From Calonectria ilicicola (Eukaryota; Ascomycota; Sordariomycetes; Hypocreales; Nectriaceae), in NCBI GenBank assembly GCA_020809705.1, contig CP085826.1:4836001-4900000 (forward strand): a stretch of DNA of 64,000 nt, written 5' to 3'. Position 1 is the first letter of the stretch; each line of letters starts with the position of its first letter. Made by a program: the position numbers and the translations under genes. Below, one piece after another: positions 11,318-23,541 of this stretch. Below the pieces are notes generated by a model. The model searched no databases, was not told the origin of the DNA, and was given only the letters and a program-made list of their open reading frames with translations.

Positions 11318-14300
11318 ATGATGTCCACCCCGACTCTGGGGGGTCCTTCCAATGGACACTTGTCGCCCGATGATGGAATCGACTCTACTTTCGATACCAG
11401 CGGTCACTTGAACGATAATGACTCTCCTGAAGCCGACGATCTGCCCCTCGACCGTTCATCCCCGTCACCATCCGACGATGCGAACGACGTATCAAACATT
11501 GCTCATGACGATGCTCAGATGTCGGAGAGTGAACAATCGAGCGAGGATAACGCGTCCGACGATGCCGACTTTGACATGGAGGAGAGTGCGCCATCCCAGA
11601 ATGAGGACGCGGCCGAGGAGCCTGCTAGCTCTACCGACTCGAATAGAGCTTCAAAGCGCAAGGCGCCCGTAGGCGAAGATGAGTACATCAAGGCCAATCC
11701 TGAGCTCTATGGTCTTCGTCGAAGTGTAAGGCTTGAAAAAATTTTCACCGTCACACCGAATGGTCACTAATTGGCAAATTGCAGACCCGACCTCGGGAAC
11801 AGCGAAAAATTGTATGTTGCTGTCGACTACTCTTCGCTCTGATCACCCGCTAACACCTCTGACATAGGTTGAGTCCGATTCAGAATCCGACGTGACTCCA
11901 GTGAATCGCCGCAATAACAAACGCCGACGCGTTGAGACCTCGCGACCTTGTAAGTAAACTGTCTCTGGATGCTCCCCTTCATCACCTCTGCTCAAAATAT
12001 GTCTGACTTTGCCTTCAGCTTCCAAGATCGGTACACCCGTTTTACGCGCATCCACAAACGACTCGGAGTCAGACTCGGATACATACGGTGGAGCTCGAGC
12101 TCGAAGTCAGCAAAAGAAGGCGCGGTTACAACGAGAGTCCCAGCCCGCTCTTGCCCTCGCAGAGAAGCGCTGGTCGAGTCGTCGAGCGGCCCAAGTCGTG
12201 CAACAAGGTGGATATGAAGAGAGTGACTTTGAAGAAGAGGAAGACGAGGACGAGCTCGCCACTGCCCACTATGTTGCCGACTACGTGGATGACTCCCCTT
12301 ACGTGGAGAAGGTCGTCCGCCACCGACTGAAAGAAGGCTTGGAGCTTGCCTACGATTCAAGTCGTAATGATTTCGAGTATTTTATTAAGTGGCAAGGCAA
12401 GTCTCATTTGCACGATACATGGGAAACCCTCGACGAGCTCCGCAACGTTCGGGGGTTCCGCAAAGTCGAAAATTATTTCCGCAAGCTTGTAGACCAGGAG
12501 CTGGACATTCGGTTTGGCGATGATATTCCCCCGGAGACCAAGGAGCAATTCTTTCTTGACCGCGAGCGAGAAGAAGAAGCCTTTGAGGACTTCACCAAAG
12601 TTGAGAGAGTCGTTGCCGTAAGAGATGGCGATGACGGCGACGAGTACTTTGTGAAATGGAAAGGTCTCACCTACGAAGAGTGTACGTGGGAGGCTGCCTC
12701 CGACATCAGCGCCCAGTTTCAAGATAAGATCGACCAATATCTTGATCGCGCTTCTCGCTCATGGCAGTCTGACCGAAAAGAGTCCAACCTTGATACTCGG
12801 TCAAGAATGACGAAGCTCGAGAAGCAGCCTGACTATATCAAGTTTGGCGAACTTCGAAATTTCCAGTTGAAGGGTCTTAACTTCCTTTGTCTCAATTGGA
12901 CCAGAGGCAACAACGTGATTTTGGCTGATGAAATGGGTCTGGGCAAGACGGTGCAGACGGTTTCGTTTCTGAGTTGGCTACGTAACTCCCGCCGCCAAGA
13001 AGGTCCTTCGCTTGTGGTTGCCCCTCTGAGTGTCATCCCTGCTTGGTGTGATACTTTCAATAATTGGTCTCCAGACTTGAACTTCGTGGTTTATCTGGGA
13101 CCTGAAGACGCGCGAAGTATCATTCGTGAACATGAGCTATTGGTTGATGGTAACCCAAAGAAGCCAAAGTTCAACGTTCTTGTGACATCGTACGAGTTCA
13201 TCCTTCAGGACTGGCAGTTTCTTTCTTCTATCAAGTGGCAAGCTCTTGCTGTCGATGAAGCTCACCGTCTCAAAAACCGCGAATCCCAGCTGTACAGTCG
13301 GCTGTTAAGCTTTGGCATCCCTTGCAAAGTGCTCATCACGGGAACGCCCATTCAAAATAATTTAGCCGAGTTGTCTGCCTTGCTCGACTTTTTGAATCCA
13401 GGAAAGGTGAACATCGATGAAGACTTGGACTCTTTGTCTGCTGTCGATGCTCAAGAGAAGCTTCAGGAGCTTCACAAAGCCATTGCGCCCTATATCCTGC
13501 GTAGAACAAAAGAGACTGTCGAGTCGGATCTACCTCCAAAGACCGAAAAGATTATCCGTGTCGAGCTCTCCGATGTTCAGTTGGATTACTACAAAAATAT
13601 CTTGACACGAAATTACACGGCACTTTGTGATGCCACAAACGGACACAAGAACTCTCTACTTAACATCATGATGGAATTGAAAAAGATCAGTAACCATCCA
13701 TACATGTTCCCTGGTGCCGAAGAAAAGGTGCTCGCCGGCAGCACTCGCCGCGAAGACCAAATCAAAGGCTTAATTGCCAGTAGCGGAAAGATGATGTTGC
13801 TTGATCAACTTCTGTCCAAGCTGAAGAAGGATGGGCACCGAGTCTTGATCTTCAGTCAAATGGTCAAGATGTTGGATATTCTTGGCGACTATCTATCCTT
13901 GCGAGGATACAAATTTCAGAGACTGGATGGTACTATTGCTGCCGGCCCTCGCCGCATGGCGATTAATCACTTTAATGCCGATGACAGCGAGGATTTTTGT
14001 TTCCTGCTCTCTACCCGAGCTGGTGGTTTGGGAATCAACCTGATGACTGCAGACACAGTCGTTATCTTTGACTCTGATTGGAATCCCCAAGCAGATTTAC
14101 AAGCAATGGCAAGAGCTCACCGTATCGGACAGAAGCGTCCTGTCAACATTTACCGTCTGGTATCCAAAGAAACGGTCGAGGAAGAGGTTCTCGAACGAGC
14201 TCGCAACAAGCTTCTGCTCGAGTACTTGACCATCCAAGCTGGTGTTACGGACGATGGTAAAGCCTCCCTTCAAGCCGAGCTTAACAAGAAGGGATTGAAG

Positions 14301-16376
14301 ACCGATGGTCCCTCATCATCGGAAGACATTCAAATGGTGTTGAAGATGCGTTCGTCCAAAATGTTCGAACAGAGCGGCAATCAGCAACGTCTTGAACAGC
14401 TGGATATCGATTCCATTCTTGAGAATGCTGAAGTCACCAAGACCAAGGTTGATGACAAGATCAACCTCAGCAGTGGTGGCATTGACTGGGACAACTTTAT
14501 GCAAATCACCGATGTTAAGGTGGATGATATTAATCTAGACTGGGATCAAATCATCCCTGCCGAAAAGCTCGCAGAGATCAAGGCAGAGGAAGAAAAGAAG
14601 CAGAATGACGATTATCTCGCCAAGATTGCGGCGGAGAGTGCTCCACGACGAGCCACGATGAAGAATCGGAATAGGGAGACTGATAGGGCAGACCGACTCA
14701 AGAAGCGACAACGGGAGCAACAGCAGGAGGAAGAAGAGCAGCAAGCTTTGCTTCGTGACCCTAGACGTCCCTTGTCGGAGAAGGAACAGCGCAATTTGAT
14801 CAAAGCCTATTTCCGATTCGGCTCTATGGATGATCGTGCTGAGGATATTATTAAGGAAGCCAAACTTGGAGAGAGAGATAGTGATTTCGTCAAGTCAGTC
14901 CTTGATGACTTTATCAAATCAGCTCAGCAGGCGGTTGACGATAACCTTACCAAACTTATGGAGGAGGAGAAGAAGATTGGCAAATCTCTGACAAAGAAGG
15001 ATAGAAAGGCAGTCTTGATCGACTTTGGTGAGTTGAAGAAGGTGAATGCTGAGACTGCCATCGAGCGGCCGAGACAGCTGCAGCTTCTCCACCAAGCCAT
15101 CCAATCTCACTCTGACTGGCGATCATTCCGACTTCCTGATGCTACTAAGGGCGCCAACTATAGCTGTCCATGGGGCGCGAAGGAAGATGCTATGCTTCTT
15201 GTTGGTATTGATCGTCATGGTTTCGGTGCGTGGGTCCAGATTCGTGATGACCCTGAACTGGACATGATGGCCAAGTTCTTCTTGGAAGAGCATCGTGTAG
15301 AAAAGAAGGAGGAGAGAAGCAAGGGCAATGATAAGATGAAAGCGCCTGGAGCTGTTCACCTCGTTCGTCGCTCAGAATATCTCTTGTCCGTGCTTGTTTC
15401 GAAGCATTCTACCGACCGCAATGTGCAAAAGACCGTTGAAAACCACCATCGCAACAACAAGAAACACCTCGCTAATGGTCATCGTGGCAGCGCAACGGCA
15501 TCCCCTGCTCCTCAGACCAAGAAGCATCGCGAGAGGGAACGTGAGCACGTGTTGGCTGAACACCATCGTTCTCGGAGCTATGGAGAGGATAGGGGTGCTC
15601 CAAGATCCGAATTCAAGCGGAAGCATTCCACTCATGAGGATAGTCGCAGTCCGAAGCATCGCCGAGTCGAGGAGCATCGCCGCTCCAGCAAGCATGGAGA
15701 CGACCGAGACCGAATCGAGAAGCGTCGACATCGGGATGAGGATGAACGCCGGCATGATAAGCATCGTCACCGCGATGAGCGTCGCCATGAGCGGCATCGT
15801 GATGATCGCGACCGAGATCGCGACCGTGATCGGGACCGTGACCGAGACCGTGACCGTGACCGAGAACGCGAGCGAGACCATCACGAGTCGCGACCACAAG
15901 ACGAACGCAGGACCAAGGCTCTTAGACGCCTGGATGAATTACGACGCATCGGCGATGACAAAGACCAGAGAGCCAAGGACAATGACGCCATGATTTGGTT
16001 CCTGTTGAAGCCTGTCAGAGAGAACTTTGAGAGGATTCTTTCAACGACAAAAGACAACGTCAAGTCCAGCAAGGAACGCGCGTCTATTTTTGGCGTAGAG
16101 CTGGTTGTGATTGGCACGTTCCTCGACGAAAAGTTGCCAGCTACAGCTGCTGACGAGAGTCTCAAGAATAACTTTTGGTACGTACTGGTGGGAGCGTTGA
16201 TTTTGTGCACATTGCAAGTGACTAACAGCATTGATAGGGACTTTTTGGCAGCTCTTTGGCCAGTTGACGATACTAGTAAGAGCGTCACTGGAAAGCGATT
16301 GAGCAACATGTACCGCACTTTGCATGCTCGCAACAAGGGCTCGGGATCCGGCTCGGCGAAGACAAATGGCGCCTAA
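11318..16376 (+). CDS. chd1: Chromodomain helicase Chd1
   Basis: Five exons (11318-11725, 11785-11811, 11868-11949, 12019-16177, 16238-16376) give 1604 residues. Chd1 is an ATP-dependent remodeller that spaces nucleosomes over transcribed genes. After an acidic Ser-rich N-terminus come tandem chromodomains: about residues 265-330 (EYFIKWQGKSHLHDTWE) and about 367-400 (EYFVKWKGLTYEECTWE). The SNF2 motor follows, with DEMGLGKT at 476, DEAH at 585 and ARAHRIGQ near 870. A SANT/SLIDE-type DNA-binding region lies near 1110-1280. An Arg/His/Asp-rich tract is encoded around 15540-15890, and a DUF4208/CHCT-like domain sits at the C-terminus. The last intron is 60 bases, divisible by three and free of stops, so its retention would keep the frame. 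The start is the first of two adjacent ATGs. Confidence 0.95.
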
Positions 16377-17577
16377 TGCGTCTTCCCGTATAATGCCGTT
16401 TTTGCCGATATTACTTCCAAAACATACACCAACAGATACCTGAATTGTATCCCGACGACTTGAGCAACATTGGCATTTTCTGCATGGTTTGGCGTTTGGC
16501 ACATAGGTTGACAGAGTTTTCTCGCGAGAGCGAAAAGCTAGGTCATAACATACCCGGATTTGCATGGTATAGGAAGCGTATGAAGGAGTTATTCTCAGCT
16601 GGCCGTGTCGACTTTTATCATCGCCCGGCTTGTCCCCCCAAAAATCATAATGTCACGGGATTGTGACATGGATGTGCTAGTGGTATCTGTTTTATATTGT
16701 GTTTTTTTCCCTTTTTTATTTTCTCTTCTCAGGCGGGAGTATGATGTTTTCTATGCGTTAAAGCCTCACAATTAGGTGCTCAGCTGGAATAGCCTCCAAT
16801 GGTTGAGACGATGGCTGATGAAGAGAGGAGGCGCGCGCAATGGGATGAGAAGTTTCCCATCTATATGTTAGAAGGCTTTTTTCTCAAAGCCGACGGAAAA
16901 AAGAGCGATGATGACCAGGCTCAAGGAAACCTTGCTTGGGTTGATAGAAGATTTAAATATAAACTCAATGATGATGTTAAATGAGAACAAACTGTTTCCT
17001 TTGCGCTGCCTGCTGGTTCGTGATTGTTATATACAGTATACCCCATGAAAGATTGTTCCTGTGTGACATTTTCACATTGGGCATCACAGAACTCAACTAC
17101 TCGAAATGCTGGATTGATGGTTAAAAAATAACCAAATAATAAAATGATGTATCTAAATTCTTTCTTCTTTTTTACATTATGAGCCCACAGAATTGCAGAA
17201 AATAAGGAGAGAGGGTACAATCTTCCAACGATTGTATTGTATGTGTCCATAATGAATGGATGAGAAGAGGATCTGGAAAACGTAGTGTCACTGAGTGTTG
17301 GAGAGAGGGGGACTGAACGCTGGATAGAGGTCAAAGAATATATCTTGCTGTGCCTAAGGCGTCCAAGCTACCGTGAAACATGGTTATAATATACCGATAC
17401 AAAAGGTTCGTAGCCCCCGAGATACAAGACGCCTGAGGGGGAGGTTCCCTCTTTTATATACAAGTTCTGCCACCACCACCAACTACCTCCATTTGTGCTG
17501 TCTCGCGAGCCGCAATCTCATCTCTCTCTCTCTTATTTATCCCCGATCGTCCTTACATTCTCTTTTCATTCAGGGCT
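16377..17577. other. Convergent 3' region between chd1 and the dioxygenase gene
   Basis: About 1.2 kb of AT-rich DNA lie between two converging genes. It includes a 61-codon open frame (16799-16984) rich in charged residues that I cannot assign and do not regard as a gene. A CT-rich stretch occurs near 17460-17575. I see nothing else. Confidence 0.55.
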
Positions 17578-18709
17578 TCAAGCCTTGATGTAGGGGATGC
17601 CCGTCAGCTTAAAGGCGCGCTCGTTCAGGTTGGGCTCGTGCAGAGGCCTGTCCCGGACGACGTGGTCGTTCTCGCCGTTGCGCTTGGCCACGTTTGAGCC
17701 CGTGTGCATGGCGTTGGGCCAGTGGGTGGTGCCCAGGAACTTCTGGAAGGCGTCCTTCTTGCGGACGAGGTCCTCCTGGGAGGCGTCGGCGACGGGCATG
17801 TAGCACGTGTAGATGGCCATGCGGTCCTGCTCGCCCTTGACGGGCACATTGTAGTGCGGAGCGCGCGAGTCCCAGACAATCAGGTCGCCCGGGTCGGCCT
17901 CGACCTTGACCCATTCGCAGCCGTGGTCCTTGAGCCACTGCATGCCCTTGTCCGTGTAGCCGTACCACTCCTTGGTCCACGCGGGGATGCGGTCCTCGGT
18001 GCCGCGGATGTCGTCGTGGAACTGCTCGCTCAGCTTGTGGGCGCCGCGGGCCACGATCAGGCCGCCGTCGTTGGGCCCGTTGGGGAGCAGGTTGACGAGG
18101 CCCTGGAGGCAGCGGAAGCCCGGGTGGTCGGGGTCCTGGTCCTGGTGCGGCCAGGGCTTGTTGGCGGGGAGGTGGGTGCGGTTGGCGAAGCCGATGTTGA
18201 TGGCGTCAAACGACACAATCAGGTCCTCGGTGTCGTAGACCTTCTCAAAGGCCCCGACGACGCCGGGCTCGGAGCGGATGGACCAGACAAAGTCCTCGTG
18301 TGCAGCGCCGTAGTTGAGGAGCATGCCCTTTTCTGTGATGACGGGGAGCTTCTCAGGACGGACAGTCAGAGGGTTTTGGCGGTCGTAACCCAGGCCGCTG
18401 TTTTTTTTTGTCACGAGTTAGAGTTGTACCACCCAAAATGAACGAATGGAAAAGGGACATAGGAAGAAAACATGTTGTTTGGGCAGTTCGGAAAACTTAC
18501 AAGCTCTCAATGAGACCATAGAAGCGGTTGGCGTAGCTCAGAGCACGATGCTTGGGAATGGCGCCCTTGATGACAGCGAAGCCATCGCGGACGAGGTCAT
18601 CTCTCCAGTCACCATATCGACGATCCGTGCCATCGAGCTTCATGCGCTCGGCACCGTCAGGACGGAGGGTCAGCGTAGGCTGCGAGGTTGTCTCGGTCGC
18701 TGTCGCCAT
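17578..18709 (-). CDS. Phytanoyl-CoA dioxygenase (PhyH) family protein
   Basis: Two exons, 18709-18501 and 18397-17578, are joined across a 103-base intron to give 342 residues. The fold is that of non-heme Fe(II)/2-oxoglutarate oxygenases of the PhyH family, which hydroxylate substrates including fatty acyl-CoA and many secondary metabolites. The iron ligands are visible: His154 and Asp156 in PHQDQDP, and distal His251 in APHYN. Arg and other 2-oxoglutarate contacts probably lie just after it. No signal peptide or membrane segment is seen; the C-terminus (PYIKA) is not a clear PTS1 signal. The substrate cannot be told from the sequence. Exon 2 ends nearly every codon in G or C, unlike the neighbouring transcription factor gene. 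That could mean high expression or a different origin. A Zn2Cys6 regulator gene lies directly upstream on the same strand. Confidence 0.85.
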
Positions 18710-19475
18710 TGTGTCTGGAAGGAGAAGTTGTTGTGTTTCTTTGTAAGGGGGAATTGGGGTGTTGGGCAATTGGGCTAGAGAACAAAAGTGGCTAGACGAA
18801 AAAGACAAACACCGCCGATGAGGCTCTTTTTATCATCTCCAACTGCCCTCTTCTCCATCTCGAGGGTCCGGATCCCCCATGTCCCGCCCCGAGCCATCCC
18901 CCCCCATGTGTAAGTCGTCCTCGGCGCTGCGCCGTTGGAGATACTGGACGGAGACGTGAAAAGTGGGACCCTTGCACCCCCTCGGTTCGGTTCAATTCGG
19001 TTCGGGTCACCAACCGAGCGCACACACGCCATCATGACCTCGAACGCCTGCGCTGCATGCCCAGTCATGACTCGGAATCACACGCGGGCCCTTTTACCCC
19101 ACAGTGTCTGGGGTAATTGCGGAGTCTCTCATTGCACAGCTGACGCTTCTCAAGGATTCGGCATCTGCTCTGGTTGTCATCGTCGTTGTTGTCTCATTAG
19201 CGGTGCCGGCAACACCATGGTGTCTGGTGGGGGCGGGGCCGGAGGAGAGAGTATGCAATTCAATTCCATGGCTCATTGTTAGGGTGGCTTTTCTTTGAGC
19301 CATTAAAGAAAATTTGCAGGTTTGGAAACATGTAAAAGTAAATTGATAGAGAATTGCAAACGGGTATCATGAGAACCGAGGCTAATGAACTACCTAACCA
19401 AATGAGAGTCCGAATGAAGCACATTTATACAGTAACATATACATTAATGACATATACAGTCATGTCATCCAAGGC
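18710..19475. promoter_or_regulatory. Region between the regulator gene and the dioxygenase gene
   Basis: This 766-base stretch is both the 3' flank of the regulator gene and the promoter of the dioxygenase gene. It contains a CGG-rich inverted repeat, listed separately. No coding exon is evident. Confidence 0.6.
18981..19018. promoter_or_regulatory. Inverted repeat with CGG half-sites (candidate Zn2Cys6 site)
   Basis: CTCGGTT at 18981-18987 is matched by AACCGAG at 19012-19018, and further TTCGG copies lie between them. Zn2Cys6 regulators typically bind paired CGG triplets. This element lies about 270-310 bases upstream of the dioxygenase start codon and downstream of a Zn2Cys6 gene. Function is inferred only. 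Confidence 0.35.
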
Positions 19476-21854
19476 TTAGAAGAAATCATTTTGATCATTG
19501 CTTCCGTTTATCATAAAATCACCTCCAATCATAGACCAGAACTCGTCCAAGGGCAGCTCTTGAAAAGGGTCGAATAACGCTTCGTTTTGTGAAAAGGGTG
19601 CCAGCCCAAGAGACATTAAGCTCGGGGACATGCGTGTTTCAGCGGAAGGGGTTGCCCCCATGTCATGCGATGCAACACTGGGGCGATGTTCTCTGGGCGA
19701 CGTCGTATTGTCCAATGCAGCCGTCAATTTCTCGGGGAGCTGAGAAGCAGCCTTGATAAACTCTTCTGTTTGGCCTATCCGCCGGTAGTGGTCCCGTGAA
19801 TGTTCGGTACCCATATTGATCAGCTCCATATCGGAACGGCCCATCCTTTTCTGAGGATTTTTGAGAATATTTAGCGCTAGGACAATGGCTGCCAAGAAGG
19901 GCTGGGTTGTGGTAAAGATGATTGAGTGTATGCCGTGGTCGTCGAGCTCTAGCACCTGCTTGATTATAGATCTCGCGGCCCCGATACAGATGTTTTGGCT
20001 CTGTAATAATCTTAAGTTGTTTGGAAGCCTGTTTCCGTGCTTTCTAACTTCATTTGCGTACGACTTTTCTGGAAATAGAAGCGATGCTCTGAATAGTGTT
20101 ATTTGAGCCTGTGAGTATGGCGTTAGCTTTCATGCTCGTGCAGCGTAGCGCCGGCTTGGTATTTACCTGGTAATACTGAAGCGATAAAAAACTGACAATA
20201 TGCTGGTGATACGAAGGCTGCTGCTGGTTGTAGTCGACAAATGCTTCATGACCTGGTTGCATTCCTTCTGGTAAGGATTTTGCCCAGTCAAGGAGCGCTT
20301 GATCTAGTCGCGAGGTTTCATGCATAAGCGTGAAGGACGAGGGTGCTTTTTTGCGGTATATGTGCTCGCTGATTTGTCCCAAAATCCTTGACAGGGAAAC
20401 CCACATGCCAAAGTAATCAGGCGCACCTTGAGAGTCGAGGCGGAGGAGGATCTGATCGCAATCATGATCGGAAAATGCAGGGGGCCTTCCAGTCTCAAGC
20501 TCCATCAATTTCTCCAGTGCATAACATGACCACCAGATTCTCGAGTGTAGCTCATGGTTCATTCTGTACCCCGGGGATGATCCAATTGGTACGTCATCGC
20601 TGATTTGGCTCGATATGTGTCGGTGCAACCCAAGTGAGTGGGAGATGCGGATTGCCTGACCTAAAAGGTGCCATGCTTGACCCTCTTTGCCTGTTACAAA
20701 AACTTGATTAGGGAACGCACTTCACCAAAAAAAGAAGAAGAAAAGAATTAAAAAGGAGAACCTACCACGACCGCGCAGAGCAATGGCCAACACAAGCATG
20801 GCTTGGATCGATCCCAAATAAGGCACACTGATCAAATGCCCCACCAACGTGTACGCCCCATTGAGATACCTTGTTCCGATTTCGGTGATACCCTCCTCAA
20901 ACTCATCATTACCCGCGCTAATGACAGCGTAGATGGTGGCCAAGGTCGCGATATCGTTATGGGTAATGGCGCCTTGAAGGCCATTGTCATTTGCATTTTG
21001 AAGCTCTGATAGGCGCACAACATCGGCCATCAAAGCTGCCTGTTCGACAATAGGGAACAAGGGATATATGCGATCGAAAAAAGTCCGTATCGCTGGATCG
21101 AGCGTTGTGATGGGCGGGAGATCGGGTAGCTGGAAGGATAGAGGGAGGTAAAATTCTTCGACATGCTGCATCCCCCATCGAAACTTGCTTGACATGGGCG
21201 CCAGGCCCTTTCGTTTTAAGTAGAGATCAACGAAGGTACAGAGGCATTGGAGACTGCTGCCGCCCATGTACTTGGCGATTGTCAATGGCGGGTTTCCCAT
21301 GAGTGGTGTGCGGGGTGTTGGTGACATACCTTGACGCGATGGGAGCTTTCATCGGTGTTTACAACAACATCTGGGCTGTCGTGGACCTGTTCACTCAAAG
21401 GAGCATCTTGGGTCTCTCTGTTTTCCATATACGCTCTTGTCACCCAAGTGATTTGCTTTTCCCCGGGAGAAGGCTCTTGGTGTGGGTGTTGTTGCGCAAC
21501 CTCAGAGGCAGCGGACATGGCCTGGTCAAATTGGATGCTCATCATGGAGCCTGATGCGCTCCGTTCGCTAATGGATCCTGCGCGCTGAGAGCGCTGTTCG
21601 CCTGGGAATCGGCCATCCTTGGTTGCCCATTTTCTCACAGCCGGGCCGTCTGGCCTTCGGGGATCTGAGGTTTCGCAGGTGTCGCCGCGCAGCACACAGT
21701 TCCGGCATTTGGGAGTTTCGGCGTCGCAACGAACTTTGCGCCTGCGGCATTGATTGCAAGCTAGGGAAAGGCGAATTCGCTTAAGAGGGGCAGGCCCTGA
21801 CTGAGGCTGTTCATTCATGGCCTCGACGCTGGACGACGATTCTGGGGTATTCAT
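19476..21854 (-). CDS. Zn2Cys6 transcription factor with fungal-specific regulatory domain
   Basis: Four exons (21854-21330, 21270-20766, 20690-20167, 20108-19476) give 728 residues. The binuclear zinc cluster has exact spacing, with cysteines at 33, 36, 43, 50, 53 and 60, and a basic RRRK segment inside the cluster. The middle region contains a typical fungal transcription-factor domain (TFFDRIYPLFPIVEQ, then the WHLLGQAIRISHSLGLHRH and SRIWWSCYALEKLMELETGR segments). The C-terminus is acidic and Phe-rich, compatible with an activation domain. The protein is nuclear by class. I cannot name the ortholog. The only same-strand neighbour downstream is the PhyH-family oxygenase, so regulation of that gene is possible but unproven. 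Its codon usage is less GC-biased than that of the oxygenase. Confidence 0.9.
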
Positions 21855-22292
21855 CTCTTCTAGTTGAATTCAAGGTGAGGCGCAACGCAGCAGTGGACTG
21901 AGATGAGGTTGCTGATGCGCGAGTGAGGCGAGACAATGGCGAGAGAAAAAGTAGAGTCAGGCGATTGGGAGCGCCATATGGGCAGAGGCAAGAGGCAAAC
22001 AAGGTGAGATGGTGATGCGACAGGGTGCGAGGTGCGAGGTACGAGGCAACGTGGGTGGAGGCGAGCTTTCTAGCCAGGGCATCCCTCATGTGTCTGCCAT
22101 GATGAACCCCGCGAAAGACGGCGCTAAGTGACGATGGCCGAAATCATTTAGCAGCAGACAGAGGGCTGACATGGTGAAGATTACAATGCAGCGGGCACGA
22201 CCGGGGAGCAGCGGGGCCGAAGTGGGGGACTACGTTGGTGGTATATTCCGGGGTAATTACTAACGAGTGTCATGGTGTTTGGCGTGAAAGGC

Positions 22293-22342
22293 AGAGAGAG
22301 AGAGAGAGCTGTGAGTGTGAGTGTGAGTGTGAGTGTGTGTGG
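22293..22342. repeat. (GA)n followed by (GTGTGA)n microsatellite
   Basis: A run of GA dinucleotides (22293-22308) is followed by about five imperfect GTGTGA hexamers (22311-22342). It lies in non-coding DNA upstream of the regulator gene. Confidence 0.85.
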
Positions 22343-22986
22343 AGAAAGAGGGGAGCAACAGCAGCTGTTGGACAAGATGAGAGAAAAAAAATTAGTCCAT
22401 GGCCACTACAAACCTGGTTATGACCGAGTGCAGACTGGGGAAATGCAGCAGCAGTGTGGAGGCGTGGAGCCTGGGAGCCCTTTTTTTTCTTCCCTTCCCT
22501 TGCCGTGCCCTCGGCCGTCTTGTCGAATCCAGGGTGCATGTCGATGCAAGTGCCACTCTGTAAAGCCGGATTTGCAATCCCTCCATTGGACCTCCATTGG
22601 ACATGCACAAAATCAGGAACTCCCCCGCAGATCGAGACTTTACTTGCCCGAGAAAGTGGGTGTCCCTGACCCTGCCACTCCCTGTCCCCTCCCTGATCCC
22701 TTGTCCCCCTCTAACTAACTAGTCACCCGTCCATCTGTGTTGCTCGTCCGCTCGCCGGCGCTGGTGGGGACGCATGTCAAGGAGCGGGCGGAGCGGAGCA
22801 GAGTAGATCGCCCATGGTTAGTTTAGTTGATCCAGAACTCCAAACGCAAAAAAAAGAAAAAGAAAAAAAAAAGAAAAGAAAATGCTAGTATCATCGCATG
22901 CATTACTTACTTAGGTGAAGTTACTTTCATGCATTAGTTAGCTGGCACACACACTTCTTTCCCTGCACTGCTTATGCTGCAATGGA

Positions 22987-23025
22987 GCCTCGGAACCTCA
23001 GAACCTCAGAGCCTCAGAGCCTCAT
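22987..23025. repeat. Short tandem repeat of CCTCAGA-type units
   Basis: Four or five imperfect nine- to ten-base copies with the core CCTCAGA or CCTCGGA lie head to tail. They are in non-coding DNA about 0.5 kb upstream of the deaminase start. Confidence 0.75.
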
Positions 23026-23541
23026 CCTCGCCAGCCTCACTCTCGCTCAGGCGGTCTACTGGCTGAAATCCCCAGATGTTTCCTAAATTAGCCCACGCAC
23101 TCAGATGCATAGTTGGGCCGTCTTGTCGCTCAATCACGAATCAGGCCCGGCACACAGCTGAGACCCCCTAGCATTGCTTTTTTCCCATACCGCCTATGGT
23201 AAGCGATATCTAACTGCACTTCAAACATGACCGATTGGGAGCAAAAAGACAACGCACCGTCCACGTCGACTACGCTATGCCGCAGCGATAACGCCAGCTT
23301 GGTTGGCCTCCCAACGTCCCAGCCAGCCAACCATCTCTCAAGCCGTGCCTACATATATCCACATCGGGTAGATGATATGCATAAGTAGAACGAATAGTAG
23401 GTGGCTTCTTTTTTTGGGCCTGGAGTCGCCGGCAACCAGAAACCATCCTATTTAGCCCAATGGGTGCCAGCTGTCTTGTTCAGCATCCTTCAAAGTCATT
23501 GATGCGAACTTCGCCGTAGAGCAGTGTCGTGCCATGGTAAA

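Larger units (their letters stand above)
21855..23541. other. Long divergent intergenic region with simple repeats
   Basis: About 1.7 kb lie between the regulator gene and the deaminase gene. It contains GA and GTGTGA microsatellites, an A/G-only purine tract near 22847-22883 and a tandem CCTCAGA-type repeat near 22987-23025. The open frames here follow the repeats or are short, and none shows a domain. Confidence 0.6.

Noticed and set aside
16799..16984. A 61-codon charged open frame downstream of chd1
   Set aside because: Too short, in AT-rich 3' DNA, and no recognisable family.
17704..18441. A 245-codon plus-strand frame opposite the PhyH gene
   Set aside because: It is a by-product of the GC-rich codon usage of the real gene; its Val/Gly/Leu/Ala-rich content shows no motif.
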